Position numbers and translations under genes: made by a program | Notes under the pieces: model-generated | Told to the model about the DNA's origin: nothing | Database searches by the model: none | Seen by the model: the letters and a program-made list of their open reading frames with translations, nothing else | Shown: in pieces, positions 14,616-22,223 of the stretch | Layout of the letters: every line of letters begins with the position of its first letter | Position numbering within the stretch: position 1 is the first letter of the stretch | Origin: an uncultured Traorella sp. | GTDB taxonomy: Bacteria; Bacillota_I; Bacilli_A; Erysipelotrichales; Erysipelotrichaceae | Direction of reading: 5' to 3' | Assembly: GCF_944327115.1 (NCBI RefSeq) | Contig: NZ_CALVGS010000133.1 | Coordinates: 1 to 47,691, forward strand | DNA length: 47,691 nucleotides

Positions 14616-17240
14616 ATGACAAAATATGTTTATCTGTTCTCTGAAGGTAATGGTCAAATGCGTGAGCTTCTTGGAGGAAAGGGAGCGAACCTGGCGGAAA
14701 TGACGAAGCTTGGAATGCCGGTTCCTTTTGGCTTTACGGTGACGACGGAAGCTTGTAACCGTTACTATGATGACGGAGAACAAATCCATGATGAGATTCA
14801 GAAAGAAATCTTTGAAGCGTTAGGTGAATTAGAAAAGAAAACCGGAAAAAAATTAGGGGATAAGGATAATCCTTTGTTGGTATCCGTGCGTTCCGGTGCC
14901 AGAGCTAGTATGCCTGGTATGATGGATACGATTCTGAATTTGGGTATCAATGATGAGGTCGTGGAAACGATTGCCGCAAAGACGAATAATCCGCGCTTTG
15001 CCTATGATTCTTACAGACGCTTCATTCAGATGTTTGCGGATGTTGTCATGGGATTGTCTAAAGCTCGTTTTGAAACGATCATTGATGAGATCAAGGCTGA
15101 ACGCGGCGTACAGCTGGATTCTGATCTGAATGCTGATGAAATGAAGGAAATGGTTTCTAAGTTTAAGGAATTTTATCGTGAACAGCTTCATGATGATTTT
15201 CCAACGGATCCTCGCACGCAGCTGATCAAGGCTGTTGAAGCGGTGTTTAAGAGCTGGAATAATGAACGTGCGATTTATTATCGTAAAGTTAACGATATCC
15301 CGTCCTCTTGGGGAACGGCTGTCAATGTTCAGTCGATGGTCTTCGGTAATATGGGAAATGACTGTGGTACAGGTGTTGCCTTTACCCGTAATCCGGCCAC
15401 GGGAGAGAAGAAGCTGTTTGGAGAATTTTTGATGAATGCGCAGGGTGAGGATGTTGTTGCTGGTGTTCGTACACCTCAGACGATTGACAAGCTGAAGGAA
15501 GTAGCTCCTCATGCGTATGAGCAGTTCGTGGAAATTTGTGGAATTTTGGAAAATCATTATAAAGATATGCAGGATATGGAATTTACGATTGAAAACGGAA
15601 ATCTGTATATGCTTCAGACACGCAGCGGTAAGCGTACGGCTGCCGCAGCATTGAAGATTGCCTGTGATCTGGTGGATGAAGGCTTGATCAATGAGGAAGA
15701 AGCGTTGATGAAGGTGGATCCAAAGCAGCTGGATGCGTTGTTACATCCACAGTTTGATGCTGATGAGTTAAAGAAGGCGAAAGTGATTGCAAGAGGTCTT
15801 GCTGCTTCACCGGGAGCTGCAGCGGGACAGGTATATTTCACAGCAGAAGATGCCATTGCTGCTCATGCCAATGGTGAAAAAGTCGTCCTGGTTCGTTTAG
15901 AAACAAGTCCGGAGGATATTCAGGGCATGGCTGCGAGCGAAGGTATCCTGACGGTTCGCGGTGGTATGACAAGTCATGCCGCAGTAGTTGCCCGTGGTAT
16001 GGGTACTTGCTGCGTATCCGGCTGTGATGCCGTTAAGATCAATGAAGAAGCCAAGACGTTCACAGTAGATGGTGTGACATATCATGAAAAAGACTGGATC
16101 TCACTTGACGGTTCTACAGGAAATGTTTATGGTGAAGCGGTTAAGACTGTTCCGGCAACGATCAGCGGTTATTTTGAAAGATTTATGACTTGGGCTGACA
16201 ATACGCGTAAGCTGCAAGTAAGAACGAATGCGGATACACCGAGAGATGCGAAACAGGCTGTTGAGTTTGGTGCTGAAGGTATCGGTCTGGTTCGTACCGA
16301 GCATATGTTCTTTGAAGGCGACCGTATCAAAGCGGTTCGTGAAATGATCGTTTCTAAGACGGAAGAACAGCGCCGTACTGCACTGGCAAAGATCCTGCCG
16401 ATGCAGCAGGGTGACTTTGAAGCAATTTATGAAGTGATGCAGGGTCTTCCGGTAACGATTCGTTACTTAGATCCGCCTCTGCATGAATTCCTTCCGAATA
16501 CGGATGAAGAAATTGCTGCTTTGGCTGATGAAATGAAGATGACATTTGAAGAATTGAAGAATGTCGTTGTTTCTCTGCATGAGTTTAACCCGATGATGGG
16601 TCATCGTGGCTGCCGTTTGGCTGTCAGCTATCCTGAGATTGCCGAAATGCAGACGGAAGCCGTGATTCAGGCAGCGATCAATGTCAATAAGAAGCATCCT
16701 GAATTTGATGTACATCCGGAAATCATGATTCCTCTTGTTGGTGATAAGGCAGAGCTTAAGTTTGTCAAGAATATCGTTGTGAAGAAAGCCGAAGAAATCA
16801 TGGAGAAAAATGGAGTTCGCTTAGATTATAAAGTTGGAACGATGATCGAAATTCCACGTGCTGCTTTATTGGCGGATGAAATTGCTGAAGAAGCTGAATT
16901 CTTCTCATTCGGAACGAACGATTTGACACAGATGACCTTCGGTTTCTCAAGAGATGATGCCGGCGGATTCTTGAAGGATTACTATGATAAGAAGATCTAT
17001 GAGCAAGATCCGTTTGCCCGTATTGACCAGAAAGGTGTTGGAAAACTGATCAAGATGGCAGCTGAAGGCGGAAGAAAGACTCGCCCGGATATCAAATTAG
17101 GTATTTGCGGTGAGCATGGCGGTGACCCTAGTTCGATTGATTTCTGTCATCGTTTAGGATTGACATATGTTTCTTGTTCACCGTTCCGTGTACCAATTGC
17201 CCGTTTAGCGGCTGCACAGGCAGCAATTCGCAATAAATAA
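14616..17240 (+). CDS. ppdK: Pyruvate, phosphate dikinase
   Basis: The 874-residue product starts at ATG 14616 with AGGAGG upstream and matches the usual length of bacterial PPDK. The order is an N-terminal ATP-binding domain (1-340, GGKGANLAEM and VRSGARASMPGMMDT), a phosphohistidine swivelling domain with GGMTSHAAVVARGMG, where His454 carries the phosphoryl group, and a C-terminal PEP/pyruvate barrel (about 530-874) with GTNDLTQMTFGFSRDDAGGF and LGICGEHGGD, where Cys831 is the catalytic acid. It interconverts pyruvate + ATP + Pi and phosphoenolpyruvate + AMP + PPi. In gut Firmicutes it often runs in the glycolytic direction. It is a single-gene transcription unit, with its own promoter and terminator. 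Confidence 0.97.
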   Translation: MTKYVYLFSEGNGQMRELLGGKGANLAEMTKLGMPVPFGFTVTTEACNRYYDDGEQIHDEIQKEIFEALGELEKKTGKKLGDKDNPLLVSVRSGARASMPGMMDTILNLGINDEVVETIAAKTNNPRFAYDSYRRFIQMFADVVMGLSKARFETIIDEIKAERGVQLDSDLNADEMKEMVSKFKEFYREQLHDDFPTDPRTQLIKAVEAVFKSWNNERAIYYRKVNDIPSSWGTAVNVQSMVFGNMGNDCGTGVAFTRNPATGEKKLFGEFLMNAQGEDVVAGVRTPQTIDKLKEVAPHAYEQFVEICGILENHYKDMQDMEFTIENGNLYMLQTRSGKRTAAAALKIACDLVDEGLINEEEALMKVDPKQLDALLHPQFDADELKKAKVIARGLAASPGAAAGQVYFTAEDAIAAHANGEKVVLVRLETSPEDIQGMAASEGILTVRGGMTSHAAVVARGMGTCCVSGCDAVKINEEAKTFTVDGVTYHEKDWISLDGSTGNVYGEAVKTVPATISGYFERFMTWADNTRKLQVRTNADTPRDAKQAVEFGAEGIGLVRTEHMFFEGDRIKAVREMIVSKTEEQRRTALAKILPMQQGDFEAIYEVMQGLPVTIRYLDPPLHEFLPNTDEEIAALADEMKMTFEELKNVVVSLHEFNPMMGHRGCRLAVSYPEIAEMQTEAVIQAAINVNKKHPEFDVHPEIMIPLVGDKAELKFVKNIVVKKAEEIMEKNGVRLDYKVGTMIEIPRAALLADEIAEEAEFFSFGTNDLTQMTFGFSRDDAGGFLKDYYDKKIYEQDPFARIDQKGVGKLIKMAAEGGRKTRPDIKLGICGEHGGDPSSIDFCHRLGLTYVSCSPFRVPIARLAAAQAAIRNK

Positions 17241-17248
17241 ATGACTGA

Positions 17249-17279
17249 AAAAGTACTTTCATTTGAAGGTACTTTTTTT
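17249..17279 (+). terminator. Intrinsic terminator of ppdK
   Basis: AAAAGTACTTTC (17249-17260) pairs with GAAGGTACTTTT (17265-17276), with one G-T wobble in 12 pairs and a 4-base loop, followed by a T run to 17279. Confidence 0.85.
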
Positions 17280-17473
17280 AGGTATATTTTAGGAAATTTA
17301 TGACAAAAGAGATATTATAAATCGTGATTGATGTAAATGTATGCATATAGGATCTATGTATTGTTGACGATGTATATAAAATATTATAATATAAAAAGGT
17401 GAAAGGACTTACATAAAAAGATTTTTTGTTTCATTTATTTACCGACTTACTATAATTTTGTAAAGGAGGCAGC
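17280..17473 (+). promoter_or_regulatory. AT-rich stretch with two candidate promoters upstream of small ORFs
   Basis: Between the ppdK terminator and the first small ORF, TTGACG at 17364-17369 can pair with TAATAT at 17387-17392 (17-base spacing) or with TATAAT at 17385-17390 (15). A second TATAAT lies at 17451-17456, 7 bases upstream of the AAAGGAGG ribosome-binding site (17463-17469), so a very short leader is possible. No gene is seen in 17280-17473. Confidence 0.45.
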
Positions 17474-17584
17474 ATGAAAGAAATGAATCGTAGTATCAGT
17501 GTATATGTTTTATCCTTGATCGACAAGGTACTTATCCAAGCTATAAATAATAGACTTCAGCGATCATCTGTATTTATTTGGTGA
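17474..17584 (+). CDS. Candidate small ORF 1 (36 residues)
   Basis: The ORF begins at ATG 17474 behind an excellent AAAGGAGG ribosome-binding site and ends with TGA at 17582-17584. The peptide starts MKEMNRSISVYVLSLIDKVL; it is moderately hydrophobic in the middle but has no clear membrane helix. It is not in any family I recognise. Its stop overlaps the GGTGA that would serve the next ORF, so the two would be translationally coupled. It may be a real micro-gene, a leader peptide or a decayed copy of the ORF at 17822. Confidence 0.4.
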   Translation: MKEMNRSISVYVLSLIDKVLIQAINNRLQRSSVFIW

Positions 17585-17589
17585 GCAAT

Positions 17590-17697
17590 ATGCCAGAATT
17601 TGAATTTATTATCGTAATTGAGCTTGGAGTATTGATATTTCTTGCGCTGATGATTTTATTAGCATTGTTTGAAAAAAATAGTCGGTGTGATCGATGA
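17590..17697 (+). CDS. Candidate small hydrophobic peptide (35 residues), holin-like-toxin resemblance
   Basis: ATG 17590 follows GGTGA at 17580-17584 by five bases, and a GTG at 17581 in the same frame overlaps the preceding stop. The peptide begins MPEFEF, then has about 20 continuous hydrophobic residues (roughly 7-27) and a charged end (EKNSRCDR). A short acidic start, one transmembrane helix and a basic tail is the general plan of small type I toxins and the 'putative holin-like toxin' family of Firmicutes. This is a resemblance of layout only. No antisense antitoxin promoter is evident. Confidence 0.45.
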   Translation: MPEFEFIIVIELGVLIFLALMILLALFEKNSRCDR

Positions 17698-17821
17698 TTT
17701 CACCATGATATTTATAGCTTGATATTTTATTTAATATTTGATGTTGACTTTGGCTGGCATGCTTAAATCATTTGGGGCATGTCTGTTGATGTAAGCTTTG
17801 ACTATAAAAAGGAGGCAGTAT
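17698..17821 (+). other. Spacer between small ORFs
   Basis: I see no further ORF with a ribosome-binding site here. A CATGC...GCATG pairing (five bases) around 17759-17780 is too weak to be called a terminator, so the downstream operon may be reached by read-through. Confidence 0.4.
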
Positions 17822-17914
17822 GTGGTATTTTACTGTCTATTGAAGGTCTATGTTTTTTATGGATGGTTCATGATTTTTATCTTGTTTTCTATTGCTCTGA
17901 TAGCTTATAATTAG
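17822..17914 (+). CDS. Candidate small hydrophobic peptide (30 residues), GTG start
   Basis: GTG 17822 has GGAGG at 17811-17815, six bases ahead. The peptide is almost entirely hydrophobic (MVFYCLLKVYVFYG, then WFMIFILFSIALIAYN) and ends at TAG 17912-17914, 25 bases before the DUF2207 gene. An ATG two bases upstream would encode only seven residues. The ribosome-binding and start region (AAAGGAGGCAG, T or C, ATG) matches that of the small ORF at 17474, which suggests a duplicated expression module. TATAAA at 17803-17808 could be a -10, but no -35 supports it. Confidence 0.4.
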   Translation: MVFYCLLKVYVFYGWFMIFILFSIALIAYN

Positions 17915-17939
17915 TAAAAAAAGAAAGGGGGGAATGACG

Positions 17940-20327
17940 ATGCGAAAAAATATGGTTTATTGCATTATTTTTTCGATGCTGCTTGTATTTCTTCCTTCAT
18001 TGACGATAAAGGCAGATTCAACGGGATATTATTATGAAAATATTGATGTTGAAGTTGAGGTCAATTCTAAAAGGGAATTTAAGATCACGGAAACGCTGGA
18101 TGTTTATTATGAAGAAGAAATGCATGGGATCATCCGCAGTATTCCCGAAGAAAGTGATGCTGAGGGATATAAGATCAAGGATATCCATGTCGAAGGAGCC
18201 CCGTATCAAATTGAGGAAACCTATTCAGGAGTAGAAATAAGAATAGGTGATGCAGATAAGACGGTGAGTGGTAAAAAGCGTTATGTGCTGACTTATACGC
18301 TGGCTCACTATCAGGATTATGATGAGAATTATGATTATATCTATCTGAATCTGATTGGAGATGATTTTGATTCACCTACCTGTCATTTAAGTGCACATAT
18401 CGTATGGCCAAATCATGCGACGGTTGAGAATGTTACGCTTCGTGACGGATATTATGGAAGCAAAGAAAATAAAAAACTGGATTATACGATGGGTGAAAAT
18501 GAAATATTTATTGAATCGAATCAAACGATTGAGCCATATGAAGCAGCAACCGTACAGATACAGCTTAATCAGGGAGCATTTGCAGATGCACCTGCTTATG
18601 TTTATCCGTATATCGTTCACCAAAAAACGATTCAGATCAATATCGATGAAGCACAGGATTTTCATGTAACACAAATCATTCAGCTTACTGCAAACGAAGA
18701 TGATGTGTCTTATCCCTTAAGTCCGGATTTTGATGCTTTTTATAGTTCTGAAACAGAGCTGTATGATTTTGAGTGTCTTGTTAATCGGGTAAAGAAGAGT
18801 TCTGAATATTATGCTCATTTAGATGAAGCCGGTGAATATACGATTGAAATGAAGTATCTCTTACATCCAAAGATCATTGCGGATGGTGAATTGAAGTTGT
18901 CACTGTTGGATTATTATGAAGATGCCCAGACAGAAAATGTGCATGTGGAAATTACCATGCCTGTGCTTTCTGATTACAGGGTATTTATAGGCAGATGGAA
19001 TGATGATACGGGTTCACAGCGCTATGAAGTCACTCAGAATGATCATACGCTGACCTTGATAACCCGTGATGTTTTGCAGCCGGAAGAAAAGCTGGAGCTT
19101 TCATTGTACTTGTCGGCAGCTGATTTCTATCGTCCTACACCGCCGGCTGTAAATGTGATACCGATGATAGGTGTGATATTGGTAATGATTGCAGCCTTCA
19201 TTCGATATGTCGTGTTTCGGCCACGTTTTGTAGAGCCTGTTAGTTTTTATCCGCCAAGGTCCATGAACAGTGCTGAGGCAGGATATGTCATTGATGGCAG
19301 GCTTTCTAATGAGGATATGACTTCATTGATTTTCTATTGGGCGGGATTAGGTGCTTTGCAAATCAAGGGAATTGATGGTGAATTTACATTAATCAAGGTC
19401 AATGAGCTTCCCGGACATTGTCCTTCTTATGAGAGAAAACTTTTTGACAGCATGTTTGAGCATGGTCATGATCATGAGGTCACCAGTGATGATTTAAAAG
19501 GCAGATTTTATGTTGATATCAATCGTGCACGGAAAAAGATCATTGAGAAGTACAAAGAGATGCCTATGTATGAAAAAATGGGCAATGGAATCAAATTATT
19601 GATTTATATCGCAGCATTGCTCCTCTTTTTGACCATGATCGCTGTTTTAAGCATGGCAGAGTCGAAAGAATGGGTCAGTGAATGTATCATAAAAATAATT
19701 TCTCTTTCTCCGGCTATGATCTTTATGATATTGATGCTGTTGATTTCCAGATTATTTGAACATAAAGATCGTATCATTTCGAAGATTTTCTATTATTTAT
19801 TTCTATTTATGCCTATCGGCATGTTTTACCTGATCATCAGTGTCGTAACTGAGATATATCAGACACAGCTGATGGTAACGGCATTTGAATGCATTTTTGC
19901 GTTTCTTATTGCCAGGGGAATCAAAAAATATTCGCCTCAGGCATTGGCTTTGATCGGTGAGTTAAAAGGGTTCAAACGGTTTATCAAAGAAGCGCAAAAG
20001 GATCAGCTGGAAAGGCTTTTAGAGGAAGATCCTGAGTATTACTATCATATTCTTCCTTATGCGCAGGCACTGCACGTGACAAAGATATGGCAGGATAAAT
20101 TTAGTGAGCTGGCAATGGAACCGCCTTCTTATCAAACAGGTGATATCATGACTTATGCAACCTTTAATTCCTTTGCGCATACCCTGACACGTTCAATGAG
20201 CAGCAGTATGTCTTCACCTTCATCTTCCAGCTCTGATGGTGGCGGTTACAGTGGAGGTGGCGGCGGCTTCTCTGGTGGCGGAAGCTCCGGCGGAGGCAGC
20301 GGTGGCGGCGGTTCCCGCGGCTGGTAG
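17940..20327 (+). CDS. DUF2207 membrane protein with Gly/Ser-rich tail
   Basis: ATG 17940 follows AAGGGGGG by seven bases and gives 795 residues; the ATG at 17934 touches the ribosome-binding site and is less likely. Residues 1-26 are a signal peptide (RKNMVYCIIFSMLLV...). The extracellular part (27-400) carries the DUF2207 fold, a beta-rich domain with YEEEMHGIIRSIP. Hydrophobic segments lie near 406-427, 552-571, 583-603, 617-637 and 644-661. The last 40 residues are Ser- then Gly-rich (GGGYSGGGGGFSGGG...), as in many DUF2207 (YciQ-like) proteins. The function is unknown; its link to MoxR, DUF58 and transglutaminase genes suggests an envelope assembly or maturation unit. Confidence 0.88.
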   Translation: MRKNMVYCIIFSMLLVFLPSLTIKADSTGYYYENIDVEVEVNSKREFKITETLDVYYEEEMHGIIRSIPEESDAEGYKIKDIHVEGAPYQIEETYSGVEIRIGDADKTVSGKKRYVLTYTLAHYQDYDENYDYIYLNLIGDDFDSPTCHLSAHIVWPNHATVENVTLRDGYYGSKENKKLDYTMGENEIFIESNQTIEPYEAATVQIQLNQGAFADAPAYVYPYIVHQKTIQINIDEAQDFHVTQIIQLTANEDDVSYPLSPDFDAFYSSETELYDFECLVNRVKKSSEYYAHLDEAGEYTIEMKYLLHPKIIADGELKLSLLDYYEDAQTENVHVEITMPVLSDYRVFIGRWNDDTGSQRYEVTQNDHTLTLITRDVLQPEEKLELSLYLSAADFYRPTPPAVNVIPMIGVILVMIAAFIRYVVFRPRFVEPVSFYPPRSMNSAEAGYVIDGRLSNEDMTSLIFYWAGLGALQIKGIDGEFTLIKVNELPGHCPSYERKLFDSMFEHGHDHEVTSDDLKGRFYVDINRARKKIIEKYKEMPMYEKMGNGIKLLIYIAALLLFLTMIAVLSMAESKEWVSECIIKIISLSPAMIFMILMLLISRLFEHKDRIISKIFYYLFLFMPIGMFYLIISVVTEIYQTQLMVTAFECIFAFLIARGIKKYSPQALALIGELKGFKRFIKEAQKDQLERLLEEDPEYYYHILPYAQALHVTKIWQDKFSELAMEPPSYQTGDIMTYATFNSFAHTLTRSMSSSMSSPSSSSSDGGGYSGGGGGFSGGGSSGGGSGGGGSRGW

Positions 20328-20367
20328 TAATTTTAAGTGACTAATTATAAAAAAACAGGAGGGAAAG

Positions 20368-21309
20368 ATGAGAGCGAAAAAAATAATTGATGAGGTCAAC
20401 AAAGCTGTCGTTGGCAAGGAAAATGAGGTCAACAAGATCATGATGGCTATTCTGAGCAGGGGACATGTTCTGCTTGAGGATATGCCCGGTGTCGGAAAGA
20501 CTACTCTGGCAAATGCTTTTGCGAAGGCTTTAGGCCTTGAATGGCGCCGAATCCAGTTTACACCGGATGTTTTGCCAAGCGATATCGTTGGCTTTAATGC
20601 TCTGGATCAAAATAGCGGTGAATTTGTATTACATAAGGGAGCAGTTTTCTGTAATCTTTTTCTGGCAGATGAAATCAACCGTACATCAAGCAGAACACAG
20701 TCGGCATTGCTGGAAGTCATGGAAGAAAACCAGATTACTGTAGATGGGGTTACTTTTCAGGCATATGATCCGTTTAATGTCATTGCGACCCAAAATCCTT
20801 TTGGTTCTGCCGGTACACAGCTTTTGCCTGAAAGCCAGCTTGACCGATTCATGATCTGTCTTTCATTAGGTTATCCTGATGCGGAAAGTGAAGTGGAGAT
20901 TCTTCGCCGTAAGCAGCATCCCGAAAAGTATCAGATATCACAGGTACTTACAGCTGATGAGCTTTGCGAAATGCAGAAAGAGGTAGATCGTATATATGTT
21001 CATGATGAAATCATGAAATATGCCGTTCGTCTTGTTGATGCGACTCGTTCCCATGATCAGCTTTCTTTGGGAGCATCGCCGCGTGGATCGATTTGTCTGA
21101 TTCAGATGGGAAAGGCAAACGCATATCTGCATGAGCGCAGTTATGTGATTCCACGAGATATTCAAGAAGTATTCTTTGATGTGTTAGGACATCGAATCGT
21201 ATCTGCCAGTGCCCGTCATTCAAAGGAAAATGAGGTTAAAAGACAGATTCTTCAGGAAGTATTGAATTCTGTTCAGCAGCCTTCCCTGAGTGAGAAACAT
21301 GCTGGCTAG
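20368..21309 (+). CDS. MoxR-family AAA+ ATPase
   Basis: ATG 20368 follows GGAGG; 313 residues. The Walker A is GVGKTT at 41-46, the Walker B is LFLADEINR (Asp101, Glu102), followed by the MoxR insert region SRTQSALLEVMEE and the sensor ATQNPFGSAGT. MoxR proteins act as chaperone-like ATPases that help activate or insert partners, often with DUF58 (VWA-like) proteins. The gene ends inside the DUF58 gene (20-base overlap), a strong sign of coupled translation and complex formation. The DUF2207 gene is 40 bases upstream. The substrate is unknown; the transglutaminase downstream is the likely client by context. Confidence 0.95.
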   Translation: MRAKKIIDEVNKAVVGKENEVNKIMMAILSRGHVLLEDMPGVGKTTLANAFAKALGLEWRRIQFTPDVLPSDIVGFNALDQNSGEFVLHKGAVFCNLFLADEINRTSSRTQSALLEVMEENQITVDGVTFQAYDPFNVIATQNPFGSAGTQLLPESQLDRFMICLSLGYPDAESEVEILRRKQHPEKYQISQVLTADELCEMQKEVDRIYVHDEIMKYAVRLVDATRSHDQLSLGASPRGSICLIQMGKANAYLHERSYVIPRDIQEVFFDVLGHRIVSASARHSKENEVKRQILQEVLNSVQQPSLSEKHAG

Positions 21310-22222
21310 ACGCTTATTTGTTTTATTGTTAGCTTTTCTTCTTATCATTACGTTCCTTATAACAAGAGCCTATTATTTATTGCTGCTGATCGTGCTTTTG
21401 TTTTCATTGATAGTGATAAGTGTTTTCTGCATGCTCATGATGTATCGAAAGATCAGCTTTCAGTTTCTGCAATCAGAAAATGAAATGAATTTAGTATTTA
21501 GAGGAAAGGGCTTTTTTCCCGTTGGACGAATAAAAATTGAAATCGTCATAAACAATCTTTTTTTGGATACATCCCTTTCACAGTCAAAACAGTTTTTAGT
21601 ATGTGGCGGCAGCGTTTATATACCTTTGGATGAATCACTTTTTCATTTAGGAAAATCTGTGATTTCCATCAAGTCGTGTCGGATCATTGATATGTTAGGC
21701 ATCTTTTCAAAAAAGATACGTTGTCAGGAAAAAATGGAGAGCTTTTGTTATCCTTATATTGATGAATCGTATCGAAAATTGAATGCTCAGGTCAATGAGA
21801 AGTTGCGTAACTATAATCAGCAGAAAAATGAGGACTATGATATTCGGGAATATCGAGAAGGAGATTCTGTCAAGGATATTCATTATAAGGTCAGTTATCG
21901 TCAGTCGAAACTGATGATCAAGGATAAATATAAGGATGCAGGCCTCATGATGAAGCTGTTTTTAGATCTTTCGGGTGATGAAGAAGACTGCCGGCAGGTT
22001 CTTTCATATCTATATCAGTTTGTCTGTCATTTGACGATTCAGAAATCAAAATGTCAGGTGCAATGGTATTCAAAAAATAAATTGATGGAAGAAAAGATTT
22101 CTGATCTCAAAGAGTATGAAGAGGCATTACATACTATTCTTTCAAATCCAAAGGCAGATGGAGAAGATTTTGTTCATGCTGAATGGGTCATTACAAAGAT
22201 GGGAATTGAAGGAGGCGAATAA
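21299..22222 (+). CDS. DUF58 domain protein, MoxR partner
   Basis: The product is 307 residues from ATG 21299 or 310 from GTG 21290; both overlap the end of the moxR gene and neither has a strong ribosome-binding site, so coupling decides the start. Two hydrophobic segments near the N-terminus (about 4-40) anchor it to the membrane. The DUF58 core is shown by YDIREYREGDSVKDIHYKVS (about 178-198), the R-x-Y-x-x-G-D-x-x-x-x-I-H-W/Y-K signature. DUF58 proteins pair with MoxR ATPases, and the domain is distantly VWA-like. Its neighbours on either side are MoxR and a transglutaminase. Confidence 0.92.
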   Translation: MLARRLFVLLLAFLLIITFLITRAYYLLLLIVLLFSLIVISVFCMLMMYRKISFQFLQSENEMNLVFRGKGFFPVGRIKIEIVINNLFLDTSLSQSKQFLVCGGSVYIPLDESLFHLGKSVISIKSCRIIDMLGIFSKKIRCQEKMESFCYPYIDESYRKLNAQVNEKLRNYNQQKNEDYDIREYREGDSVKDIHYKVSYRQSKLMIKDKYKDAGLMMKLFLDLSGDEEDCRQVLSYLYQFVCHLTIQKSKCQVQWYSKNKLMEEKISDLKEYEEALHTILSNPKADGEDFVHAEWVITKMGIEGGE

Positions 22223-22223
22223 G

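Noticed and set aside
14853-15557. 234-codon open frame on the - strand inside ppdK
   Set aside because: It lies wholly opposite a highly conserved enzyme gene, has no ribosome-binding site and its composition follows the coding strand's codon bias. It is a shadow.
20200-20325. Possible DNA repeat array in the Gly/Ser-codon-rich end of the DUF2207 gene
   Set aside because: The repetition comes from GGN and AGC/TCN codons of the low-complexity tail common to DUF2207 proteins; there are no regular units or spacers.
22116-22223. Longer N-terminus for the transglutaminase starting inside the DUF58 gene
   Set aside because: GTG 22224 has GGAGG at the correct distance right after the DUF58 stop, and the extension is out of frame with a conserved DUF58 end.
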